Assembly (NCBI GenBank): GCA_020632995.1
Contig: JACKEN010000005.1
Coordinates: 124,001-188,000, forward strand
DNA from: Deltaproteobacteria bacterium
GTDB lineage: Bacteria > Myxococcota > Kuafuiibacteriia > Kuafuiibacteriales > Kuafuiibacteriaceae
Direction: 5' to 3'
DNA: 64,000 nt
Shown here: positions 16,086-24,130 of the stretch, piece after piece
How positions within the stretch are numbered: the first letter of the stretch is position 1
Layout: each line of letters opens with the position of its first letter
The notes under the pieces: generated by a model
Databases searched by the model: none
What the model saw: only the letters and a program-made list of their open reading frames with translations
What the model was told of the DNA's origin: nothing
Translations under genes and position numbers: made by a program

Positions 16086-17912
16086 TCAGCGCCCCGCCAA
16101 CAGGAAGGTGGCGCCCGCGAATACGCTCCAATACTGATCGACGGCGCCCCCGGCCACCCGGGCCGCCCCCACCGCGGGGTCGAGGTCCAGGTGGTAGCGG
16201 GTGAGTGCGCCACGGGCGTCGAAGGTGAGCCAGCGCGTGAAGGCCCACGCGAGCGCAAGCTCTCCGTCAAAACCCCACGCGCGCGCCTCGGGGAACCACG
16301 CCTCGCTCCCCAGCTCGCCCGCGGTCAACGCGTAGCGCGCCCCGACCCGGGGCCGCACGACCACCGGGCCCACGTGCACGTCCGCGTCGAGCCCCGCGCG
16401 CGCGAAGCCGTAGCCCGCCCCAGGCACGCCGGGCGCGGGCGCGTCGCCGCGCGGGCGCAGCTCGAAGGCCTGGTAGCCGCCGCCCAGGCCGGCGCCGACC
16501 CCGTGCTGGCCCAGGGCGAGCCGGTAGCGGACCGCGCCCTCTACCGCGAAGGCGGTGGTGGCGTAGGTGTTGTCCGCGGTGTCCTTGGAGCGGGCGGCGA
16601 GGGCGAAGGTGCCGCGGGCCTCCACCCCGAGCCCGCTCAGGGCGCCTCGGCCGAGGTGCCGGCCGGGATACCACGTGGCGTCCAGGTGGACGGCGGGGGT
16701 GCCGGGCAGGTCGTAGGCCTGGAGCTCCCCGAACAGGTCGTCGCGGTAGTGGAGGCTCCGGCCGAGGAAGCCGAGGCCGGCCCCGACCGCCAGGGCCGGC
16801 GTTCGCGCCGGGCGGGGGGCGGGGCGGGAGGCCGAGGGCGGATCTGCGGGGCGGGCCGGGGCCGAGGGTGCGGGCGACGGTGCGGGCGACGGTGCGGGCG
16901 ACGGTGCGGGTGCGGGCGACGGTGCGGGCGACGGTGCGGTGGGCGGTGGTGCGGAGCGCCGGTCGCCGTCCGCGGCCGCGACGACCGGCGGCGGGGCACG
17001 GACCTCGGCCTGATCGGCGATGGTCGGAGCCGCGGGAGGCGGGGGTTCGACCACCGGCGGTGGCTCCACCTGCGCGGGCAGCGGGTGGTCCTGCAGGTTC
17101 TGGAGCGCCTCGCTCACCGCGGCGGCCACGTGGTCGGCCAGGCTGGCCGGCCGCAGACCGGCGACCCGCAGGGGGGGCAGGGCGGTGCGCCCCTCGACGA
17201 AGAGGGTCACCACCGCCAGGTGTCTGGCCTGGGCCTTGGTGAGCTCGATCGTCACGACCGCGCTGAGATCGAGCGTCTCACCGGCCGCCGCGCGGCCCTC
17301 GGGGGTGTCGATGTCGTGCCCGCCCGCCTCGGCCGCGGCCCGGGCGTCGGCCAGTGGGACGAGGGCGAGGCCTGGCTCCCTGCCCAGGGCCTTCTTTACC
17401 GCGCTCCCGGTGGCCTTGCGATCGTCGCCGCTCAGGGCGGCGAGCACCACGCGAGCGGCGGGGCGGGGCGGGTGGGTGAGGGGCAGGCCGGTCTGGGTCC
17501 AGGGCCCCACTCGGGTCGCGAGCAGGTGCGCCATCCGGGTGGCCTGCTTGGCCTGCAGCCGCAGGGTCATGACCTCGGCCCCGGTGTCGGCCGAGGCCAG
17601 GCTCAGCCGCACCGTCCACCGCCCCCGGGCCCGGCGGCCGCGGAGCTGCAGGGTGGCGGTGGCCCCGAGCGCCTCGAGGAGCTGCCGGGCGCCGGGCTGG
17701 AGGTCGCGGGTCCGCGCCGCCTCCTCGAGGGCCGCGGGGTCGATCACCCTGATCCCCTCGGCCTCCAGCCCTCGGGTGGTGGCGGGCAGCGCGTCGGCCG
17801 GGAGCGCTCCGCTGCCCTGGAGCACCACCACCGGCGCGTCGCCGGTGGGGAGGTGCGCGGCCAGGGCCAGCGCCAAGAGGAGGCCCGCGGTCATCGCGGA
17901 CAAAGACGCCAT
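16086..17912 (-). CDS. Secreted protein with Pro-Ser-Ala linker and C-terminal beta-barrel
   Basis: About 608 residues. N-terminal signal peptide (AGLLLALALAAHLP). Residues ~25-290 may form one or two small alpha/beta domains. A Pro-rich linker follows with repeated PSPAP units (DNA around 16865-16935). The C-terminal ~230 residues have alternating hydrophobic strands and Gly/aromatic turns ending in FAGATFLLAGR, as in an outer-membrane barrel. Function unknown; its place between the flippase and export-lipoprotein genes suggests a role in the polysaccharide system. It is divergent from the export-lipoprotein gene, with 84 bp between. Confidence 0.6.
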   Translation of the reverse strand: MASLSAMTAGLLLALALAAHLPTGDAPVVVLQGSGALPADALPATTRGLEAEGIRVIDPAALEEAARTRDLQPGARQLLEALGATATLQLRGRRARGRWTVRLSLASADTGAEVMTLRLQAKQATRMAHLLATRVGPWTQTGLPLTHPPRPAARVVLAALSGDDRKATGSAVKKALGREPGLALVPLADARAAAEAGGHDIDTPEGRAAAGETLDLSAVVTIELTKAQARHLAVVTLFVEGRTALPPLRVAGLRPASLADHVAAAVSEALQNLQDHPLPAQVEPPPVVEPPPPAAPTIADQAEVRAPPPVVAAADGDRRSAPPPTAPSPAPSPAPAPSPAPSPAPSPAPSAPARPADPPSASRPAPRPARTPALAVGAGLGFLGRSLHYRDDLFGELQAYDLPGTPAVHLDATWYPGRHLGRGALSGLGVEARGTFALAARSKDTADNTYATTAFAVEGAVRYRLALGQHGVGAGLGGGYQAFELRPRGDAPAPGVPGAGYGFARAGLDADVHVGPVVVRPRVGARYALTAGELGSEAWFPEARAWGFDGELALAWAFTRWLTFDARGALTRYHLDLDPAVGAARVAGGAVDQYWSVFAGATFLLAGR

Positions 17913-17996
17913 GGTCCGGGCCCGCCGTCAAACCGGTGGGGAGGGGCCGCAACTCGGTTTGACGTGGCGGGCCGGGCCCGCCATGGTGGCCGGGTC

Positions 17997-18581
17997 GTGC
18001 GTGCAGGAGCGTTCGTTTGGGCAGCAAGCTTGCTGATCTGGGGAGCAGGGTGCGCGAGCACCCTCCCGTCGGTGTGGGTCACCGATCTCCCGATCGAGCA
18101 GGACGAGGACAAGATCCTCATCGGGGATGAGCTGGCGGTCGAGGTGAAGGACCAGGAGAAGCTCTCGGGCCTCTTCCCGGTGCGCGCCAACGGCACCTAC
18201 GCCCAGCCGGTGGTGGGCGAGATCCCGGTGCAGGGGCTCACCGAGCCCGAGGCGGCCCAGCTCCTCGCGCGGCTCCTCAAGGGGATCGTGGTGGAGCCGC
18301 GGGTCACCATCACCATCAACAAGCGCAAGGCGATCGACGTCCCGGTGTTGGGCGAGGTGCGCTCGGTGGGCGTGGTCTCGCTCCCGCTCGACTCGAGCAT
18401 GCACGAGCTCCTGGCGAAGGTGGGCGGCCTGAACGAGTTCGCGAGCAAGAGCGGCATCTACATCCTCCGCAAGGATCCGAAGCTCACGCGGATCCGCTTC
18501 GACTACGACGCCCTGCTGGGCGGCGAGCGGCACCACGCGGAGTTCAAGCTCAAAGAGGGCGACGTCCTGGTGGTGAAGTGA
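17997..18581 (+). CDS. Polysaccharide export lipoprotein (Wza/OPX family)
   Basis: About 194 residues, GTG start, signal peptide with lipobox IWGAGC. The body is a Poly_export domain (LIGDELAVEVKDQEKLSG, YAQPVVGEIPVQGLTEPEAAQLLARLL) followed by a SLBB-like segment (DVPVLGEVRSVGVVSL, KEGDVLVVK). It is short for the family and lacks the long C-terminal part of Escherichia coli Wza, so it may work with a separate outer-membrane barrel. A barrel-like gene follows one base after the stop. The signal-peptide region contains the spacer-less palindrome GCAAGCTTGC at 18024-18033. Confidence 0.87.
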   Translation: MRAGAFVWAASLLIWGAGCASTLPSVWVTDLPIEQDEDKILIGDELAVEVKDQEKLSGLFPVRANGTYAQPVVGEIPVQGLTEPEAAQLLARLLKGIVVEPRVTITINKRKAIDVPVLGEVRSVGVVSLPLDSSMHELLAKVGGLNEFASKSGIYILRKDPKLTRIRFDYDALLGGERHHAEFKLKEGDVLVVK

Positions 18582-18582
18582 C

Positions 18583-19974
18583 GTGAGCGGCGCCCTCGCC
18601 CTCGCCCTCGTGCTCGCGCTGCCTGCCTCCACCGGGGGTCGGTGGGGCGTCGGCGTGAACAGCGACGTGCAGGGCGGCGTGCAGGCGGTGGCGCCGGGGC
18701 AGCAGTCCCGGCCCGTCGTCTCGACCTCGGTGACGCCACAGCTGTCGCTGTCGTTGCTCGCCAACGCGTACACCTTCCGGATCAACTACGGCCTCAGGGT
18801 GTACCGCCGCTTCGAGCTGAACCCGGTGGCGCAAGGCACCCAGCTCCCCAACGGTCAGCTGGCGATCAAGGACCTGCAGCGCTTCCTCCTGCTGCACACG
18901 ATGGGCGCCTCCGCCACCACCCGCCTCGCCGCGGGGTGGTCGATGTCCGCCAACGCCAACATCACCCTGGGTGAGGTGGATGTGCCTTCGGCCGCAAGCT
19001 ACCTTCAGAACTCCTCCGGCGCCGGGAGCACCCCCACCAACCCGGGCACCCCCACCGTGGTGGATCCCAACGACCCGAACTTCGCTGGTCTGCCCACCGA
19101 CGACGGGGTCATCGAGACCATCTCGATCAGCACCAACGCCACGGCTCGCGGGAACCTCAGCCGCGACTGGAGCGTCGACGTGCTCGGCGCGGTGGCCCAC
19201 TCCCGCCCGATCTCGGTGCCCGCCGGCGCCGTCGCCGGTCAGACCTTCATCCCCATCCAGACCACCATCAACACCAGCTCGAACCTGGGCTACAAGCTGG
19301 GGGCCAAGGACACCCTGAAGCTCGGCGCCACCCTCGGCCTGAGCTACTCCGACGTGGGCGGCGACTACCGCAACCTGGGTGGCACCGCGGGCTGGACCCG
19401 GCGCCTGGGCGTGTACACGAACCTGGGTGTGAACGCGGGCGTGCAGCACACCACGGTGCTCTCCCAGGCGACCAACGTGCTCGCCCGCTCGGTCAACATC
19501 CGGAACGCGTTCAGCCCCCTCGCCGGCCTCACCTTCAACACCGTGCTCCTGAACCTGCGCTGGACTCGCTGGTCGGGCGGCGTGAGCGGCGTGATCTCTT
19601 CGGTCCGCAACCCGGTGGGCGGCTTCATCGAGCCGCGGGCCGGGCTCACCCTCCAGACCAGCCTCGCCTTCATGCCGTCGTGGAGCGTGGGGGTCAGCGC
19701 GAGCCTCACCACCCCCGCGAGCAAGGCGAAGTGCGTGCCGTCCGCCGGGTCGGGGACGAGCGCAACCTCGCTTGCGTCCGCCTTCTGCCGGGCGGAGACC
19801 AACCTCCAGGTTCGGGTGCCGGTGATCTACCGCTTCAGCAAGGGCATCTCGGCCAGCGCCGGCCTGACCTATCAGATCTACGCGCCGCGCTTCAGCGGGG
19901 ACGACTTCGCCTTCAACTACCCGAGCTACACGATGTTCGCGCAGCTCTCGATGGCCACCGACCAGGCGTTCTGA
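18583..19974 (+). CDS. Outer-membrane beta-barrel protein linked to polysaccharide export
   Basis: About 463 residues, GTG start one base after the OPX stop. Signal peptide ending near LALPAS, then long runs of alternating polar/hydrophobic strands with aromatic girdles and a C-terminal strand ending in Phe (ATDQAF), typical of barrel proteins. A low-complexity Ser/Gly/Pro/Thr loop lies near residues 145-165. Given a short OPX lipoprotein upstream, it could be the outer-membrane pore for the polymer; this is inference from context. Confidence 0.65.
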   Translation: MSGALALALVLALPASTGGRWGVGVNSDVQGGVQAVAPGQQSRPVVSTSVTPQLSLSLLANAYTFRINYGLRVYRRFELNPVAQGTQLPNGQLAIKDLQRFLLLHTMGASATTRLAAGWSMSANANITLGEVDVPSAASYLQNSSGAGSTPTNPGTPTVVDPNDPNFAGLPTDDGVIETISISTNATARGNLSRDWSVDVLGAVAHSRPISVPAGAVAGQTFIPIQTTINTSSNLGYKLGAKDTLKLGATLGLSYSDVGGDYRNLGGTAGWTRRLGVYTNLGVNAGVQHTTVLSQATNVLARSVNIRNAFSPLAGLTFNTVLLNLRWTRWSGGVSGVISSVRNPVGGFIEPRAGLTLQTSLAFMPSWSVGVSASLTTPASKAKCVPSAGSGTSATSLASAFCRAETNLQVRVPVIYRFSKGISASAGLTYQIYAPRFSGDDFAFNYPSYTMFAQLSMATDQAF

Positions 19975-20031
19975 GGGTCCCGGGCCGGCGGAGCCGTCCC
20001 ACCCTTCTCCGCGGGGCTTCGCCCTGTCGGT

Positions 20032-20043
20032 GGAGCCGTCCCA
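20032..20043. repeat. Direct repeat GGAGCCGTCCCA in a convergent gap
   Basis: The 12-mer GGAGCCGTCCCA occurs at 19990-20001 and again at 20032-20043, in the 72-bp gap between the convergent barrel and FHA-Wzz genes. The gap also holds the 16-mer shared with 10437-10452. No T-run or clear terminator is seen. Confidence 0.4.
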
Positions 20044-20046
20044 GCG

Positions 20047-22263
20047 TCAGCGGGTCAGGTCGCGGCGCCCGTGCTCGATCGGGGCGAGGGCGGTCTCGGC
20101 GACCGGCGCGGGCGCGGCCGCTGCCGCGTTGCCCTTCAAGAGGGCCCGAATCCGGGCGATGAGGCCCTGCGCGATGACGCCCCGGACGCCGGCGGCGAAC
20201 AGGCCGACGATCAGGCCGAGCATCAGCCCCATGATGCCGCGCATCACCATGATCTTGGTCTTGGACTTGAACTCCAGGGCCGGCTCCGCGATCACGTCGT
20301 AGCGCGCGGCGGTGGAGGCGCGCTCGAGGTTCAGCTGCACCTGCACCAGCTGCAGCTGCTGGAGCAGCCGGTTGTACATGTCGCTGGTGGTCTGGTAGCT
20401 GCGCAGCAGGTCCGAGCGCTCCGTCTCCAGCTCGGGGATGGACGACACCGTCTGCTCGACCTTCTTCAGCTCCGCCCGGATGTGCGCGAGCTGCTGCCCC
20501 GCCAGCTGCTCCTGCACCTGCAGGTTGCGCTCCTCGTTCTGGATCTCGGTGTAGACCGGGTTGCGCGACATCTGGACGCTGCTCGGGTCGTCCTTGGCCG
20601 CGTCGGCCTTCACCGTCAGCTCGCGGCGCCGCTTCTCGAGCTTGATGATGTCGGGGTGGTCGGGGCCCTTGCCCGAGGCCCGCTCCTGGGCGAGCTGCAG
20701 GTCCAGCTCCACGATGGCCTGCTGGTAGCGGTTGTCGTAGCTGGCCTTGGTCTTCACCAGGGGCTGCTCGGCCCGCAGGCGATCTTGCAGCATGCCGCGG
20801 GTGCGCCGCGACTTCGAGAGCATCATCAGCGCGTCGGACTCGGCGGTGCGCAGCTCGAAGAGGCGCTGGTAGGCCCACGTCACGTGCTCGGGCAGGCTCT
20901 CGAGGTTCTGCTTCTTGAACTCCATCAGCTCGACCTCGCTCTTGCGGAGGTCCTTCGCCATCTCGGAGACCTGGACCTCGAGGAAGTCGGCCTCGGCCTT
21001 GAGCACCTTCAGCGCCTTCTCCACCTCGGACTCGAGGTAGAGCTTCACGTGGGTCTCCAGGAAGCGCAGCGCGCGGTCCGGATCCTTGTCGGTGTACGTG
21101 CCGGTGAAGGTGTCGGGCGTGGGCGGGCCCGCGCTCTTGAACGTCAGGTGCGACTTCGTCGCGGCCATCTGGGCCGGCGTGGGGTTCTCGACCCCCAGCT
21201 CCATCAAGGTCTTCTGGATGAGGCTGGCGCTCGTGAAGTTCTGCTCTGCGGACTGGAAGAACTTCTGCAAGCGACCGTAGTACGGGCCCAGAGGGTTGCT
21301 GGAGGTCTGGGAGTGCAGCGCGACCTCGAACACCGCCACCGCCGGAGGGGGCTTCAGCTTGGCGTGCGCGATGCCGCCCGCCAGGCCGAGGAGCGCCAGC
21401 ACCAGGACCGACTTCCAGTACGGCAGGAAGATCCCCGCCACCATGTGGAGCTTCGCGATGATCGCGGCGAGGTCGAGCCCGGCCTCCTCCTCACCCCCGG
21501 GCTGCACCGACGCGATCCGCTCCTCCATCGGGGGCGAGTACATCGCGGGCAGGGGAGGCACGCCCGGCGGGTAGAGGGGCCCGCCGTACGGCATCATGGA
21601 CATCTGCGGGGGGAGCTGGGGCGGCGCGGGCAGGGGCAGCGGGCCCACGCCGCGGGAGGGGCGCTGGAGCGGGCCGGGACCCATCTGGGCGCCGGTGCCG
21701 GTCGCGGACGGATCCTCGGCCGGGATGTCGACGGTGTGGCCGTTCCCCGCGGAGTAGCCGTGGGGTGCCTCGCTCGCCGTCGGCGGGACCTGCGCGCCGG
21801 GGGTGTGCCGGGCCTGCTTCAGCATCTGGCGGGCCTCATCACGCAGCGCGGCGGGGACCGCGTCCGTGCTGCTCTGCCGGTCCGCGCCTCTCAGGGTGAT
21901 GGTGAGGTTGCGCTCCTCGTAGGAGAGGTACTCGAAGACCGTCTCCCCGACCTGAATCAGGTCTCCGTCGCGAAGTACCGTCTCGTGGATCCGCTGGTTG
22001 TTGACGAAGGTCCCGTTGGTGGAGCCAAGATCGCGGATCACATGTCCGGTGTCTCGGGTCTCGATGAGCGCGTGCTGTTGCGAGACCCGCTCGTCCACCA
22101 CCGGCACGTCGGCCGAGCTGGTGCGACCGATGAGCAGGTCGGGCTTGTCGAGGGCAAACCTGCGGCCGATGTTCTTGCCGGAGCACACCCACAGGTGCGC
22201 CTCGGTGGGGACGCTCTTCTGTCCCCCTTGCGAGAACACGATCACGGGGCGCTTGGAGCTCAT
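20047..22263 (-). CDS. FHA domain fused to a Wzz-type polysaccharide co-polymerase
   Basis: About 738 residues. Residues ~25-115 are an FHA domain: LIGRTSSADVPV, VSQQHALIE, LGSTNGTFVNN, keeping the GR, S..H and NG positions that read phosphothreonine. A Pro/Gly-rich linker follows. Next comes a chain-length-determinant module with TM1 near 284-306, a long coiled-coil periplasmic part (~390-640, including EVQVSEMAKDLRKSEVELMEF and HPDIIKLEKRRREL), and TM2 near 668-692. The cytoplasmic tail has no Walker motifs or Tyr cluster, so it is not a BY-kinase. It should set polymer length with Wza and Wzy. Adding an FHA domain suggests control by a Ser/Thr kinase such as that at 25.7 kb. Confidence 0.85.
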   Translation of the reverse strand: MSSKRPVIVFSQGGQKSVPTEAHLWVCSGKNIGRRFALDKPDLLIGRTSSADVPVVDERVSQQHALIETRDTGHVIRDLGSTNGTFVNNQRIHETVLRDGDLIQVGETVFEYLSYEERNLTITLRGADRQSSTDAVPAALRDEARQMLKQARHTPGAQVPPTASEAPHGYSAGNGHTVDIPAEDPSATGTGAQMGPGPLQRPSRGVGPLPLPAPPQLPPQMSMMPYGGPLYPPGVPPLPAMYSPPMEERIASVQPGGEEEAGLDLAAIIAKLHMVAGIFLPYWKSVLVLALLGLAGGIAHAKLKPPPAVAVFEVALHSQTSSNPLGPYYGRLQKFFQSAEQNFTSASLIQKTLMELGVENPTPAQMAATKSHLTFKSAGPPTPDTFTGTYTDKDPDRALRFLETHVKLYLESEVEKALKVLKAEADFLEVQVSEMAKDLRKSEVELMEFKKQNLESLPEHVTWAYQRLFELRTAESDALMMLSKSRRTRGMLQDRLRAEQPLVKTKASYDNRYQQAIVELDLQLAQERASGKGPDHPDIIKLEKRRRELTVKADAAKDDPSSVQMSRNPVYTEIQNEERNLQVQEQLAGQQLAHIRAELKKVEQTVSSIPELETERSDLLRSYQTTSDMYNRLLQQLQLVQVQLNLERASTAARYDVIAEPALEFKSKTKIMVMRGIMGLMLGLIVGLFAAGVRGVIAQGLIARIRALLKGNAAAAAPAPVAETALAPIEHGRRDLTR

Positions 22264-22624
22264 CCAGTTGGCCTCACTCGGTCACAGTTCGACGGTTGCA
22301 CCAACCTCTCAGAGGCGGTGCGATCTTCCGCGAACAGCGCCAAGCGTGCCATGGGCGAGGCGACCCTGTATACCGTCCATGCCGGCAAGCCGGGACGCGG
22401 GTGTGATATTCTAGGGGTAAATACCTTATACGCCTGCTGCTTCGCGTCAAGTTGGGCTTGTCTTGCATCAGCGAAAGGCTTCACGTCACTATTGCAGCGG
22501 GTAATCGGTTGGACCGGGGCAACGGACGACATGCGCCAGGCGTTCTGGCCCCACGACCTGATCCCAGGGCTGGGTTGGGGCGCGGTCGGCTCTGCCGAAT
22601 CACGTGTGCAGGGAGCAGGGCCTG
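22264..22624. other. Divergent intergenic region, 361 bp, no gene
   Basis: It separates the FHA-Wzz gene (-) from the glycosylphosphotransferase gene (+) and must hold both promoters. It is less GC-rich than its surroundings. Around 22407-22432 there is an A/T-rich patch with a GGTA-AA-TACC inverted repeat, and TATAAG and TAGAAT hexamers on the - strand that could serve as -10 elements. No properly spaced -35 element was found. No conserved small ORF was seen. Confidence 0.5.
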
Positions 22625-24076
22625 ATGCATCGGCGTGAGCTGGCCCTCTTCCGCAAGGTCCTCCTGGCCACGGACCTCATACTGACCACCCTGGCGTTCC
22701 TCGTGACGTTCTACCTGCGCCAGTGGATGGCGGAGGCGGATTGGGAAGGTGGCCTGCGGGGCTGGTTGGCGAGCCTCAACATCCTGCCCGTCCACGATCC
22801 GAACAAGTACCACCTGACCCTGCTCGGGATGATCCCGGTGTGGTGGGCGGCCTTCTGGGTGTCCAACACCTCCGACTTCCGGAGCACGTATCGGCAAGCC
22901 TTCGTGCGCTACACCCGCGCGGTCGCGATCGGCCTCGCGGTGTCGCTGCTCGCGTTCTTCCTCCTGAAGCTCCACTTCATCGCGCGCTCCTTCGTCCTGA
23001 TGTTCGGGGTCTCGAACCTCGCCTTCTTGATGTTCGGCCGCTACGTCCTGATGGAGACGGTGGCCTTCGTCCGCTCCAAGCGGGTCGATGGGCACCGGGT
23101 GCTCGTGATCGGGTGCGGCGAGGAGGCGGTGCGCTACGCCCGCTCGCTCCGCTCGCAGCCGCCCTGGAACGTGCGCCTGCTGGGGCACGTCTCGGTGCCG
23201 GGAGAGACGATCTCGGAGGAGGTCGCCGCGCACCTCGGCGAGGTGGGGGAGCTCGAGGAGATCCTCAACAACTCGGTGGTGGACGAGGTCCTCTTCGCGT
23301 ACTCGAGCCTCGACCCCGAGGATCTCGCCAACGCGCTGCACGCCTGTGACGAGCGCGGGGTCGACGTGCTCCTGCCGCTGCCGCCCTCGCTCCCGCAGCG
23401 GGCCCGGGTCGAGATCGCCAACATCGACGGCTTCGACCTGCCGCTGTTGGGCCTGCGCCGCACCCCTTCGTCCGAGGTGGCCCTGGCCGGCAAGCGCCTG
23501 CTCGATCTCATGGGCGCGACCTTCGGTATCCTCCTCGCCGGCCCGGTGATGATCGGGGTGGCGATCGGCATCAAGCTGAGCTCGCCGGGGCCGGTGTTGT
23601 TCCGCCAGATCCGCGCCGGCCGCAACGGTCGCAAGTTCACCATGCTGAAGTTCCGCTCGATGGTGGTCGACGCGGAGGCCCAGAAGGCGAAGCTGATGCA
23701 CCTCAACGAGATGAGCGGCCCGGTCTTCAAGATCGCCCGGGACCCGCGCATCACCCGCATCGGCGCGTTCATCCGGCGGACCAGCCTCGACGAGCTCCCG
23801 CAGCTCTTCAACATCTTCCTCGGGGACATGAGCCTGGTGGGCCCCCGCCCGCCGCTCCCCTCCGAGGTGGAGCAGTACAAGCCCTGGCAGCGCCGGCGCC
23901 TCTCCGTGAAGCCGGGCCTCACCGGGCTGTGGCAGGTCTCGGGCCGCAACAACGTGGACTTCGAGGAGTGGATGGCCCTCGACCTGCGCTACATCGACGA
24001 CTGGTCCCTGTGGCTCGACGTCAAGATCATCTTCCGCACCCTGCCCGCGGTGCTCCTGAAGACCGGCGCCTCCTGA
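22625..24076 (+). CDS. Polyprenyl-phosphate sugar phosphotransferase (WbaP-like)
   Basis: About 483 residues. Four N-terminal hydrophobic helices, a Rossmann-like CoA-binding segment (HRVLVIGCGEEAVRYARSL), a fifth membrane segment (GATFGILLAGPVMIGVAIGI) and a C-terminal bacterial sugar-transferase domain with LFRQIRAGRNGRKF, MLKFRSM, TSLDELPQLFN and DMSLVGPRP. These enzymes load the first sugar phosphate onto undecaprenyl phosphate, starting a Wzx/Wzy-type repeat unit. ATG at 22625 is chosen; an in-frame GTG at 22604 is possible. The sugar cannot be predicted from sequence. Confidence 0.9.
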   Translation: MHRRELALFRKVLLATDLILTTLAFLVTFYLRQWMAEADWEGGLRGWLASLNILPVHDPNKYHLTLLGMIPVWWAAFWVSNTSDFRSTYRQAFVRYTRAVAIGLAVSLLAFFLLKLHFIARSFVLMFGVSNLAFLMFGRYVLMETVAFVRSKRVDGHRVLVIGCGEEAVRYARSLRSQPPWNVRLLGHVSVPGETISEEVAAHLGEVGELEEILNNSVVDEVLFAYSSLDPEDLANALHACDERGVDVLLPLPPSLPQRARVEIANIDGFDLPLLGLRRTPSSEVALAGKRLLDLMGATFGILLAGPVMIGVAIGIKLSSPGPVLFRQIRAGRNGRKFTMLKFRSMVVDAEAQKAKLMHLNEMSGPVFKIARDPRITRIGAFIRRTSLDELPQLFNIFLGDMSLVGPRPPLPSEVEQYKPWQRRRLSVKPGLTGLWQVSGRNNVDFEEWMALDLRYIDDWSLWLDVKIIFRTLPAVLLKTGAS

Positions 24077-24130
24077 GGCGCTGCCTCGGCCCCCCGTGAC
24101 CCGGCCCGGGGGCGGTGCTACGACAGCCCC

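Noticed and set aside
22455..22470. Possible sigma-54 promoter (TTGG...TTGCA)
   Set aside because: The distance between the GG and GC elements is one base short of the required spacing.
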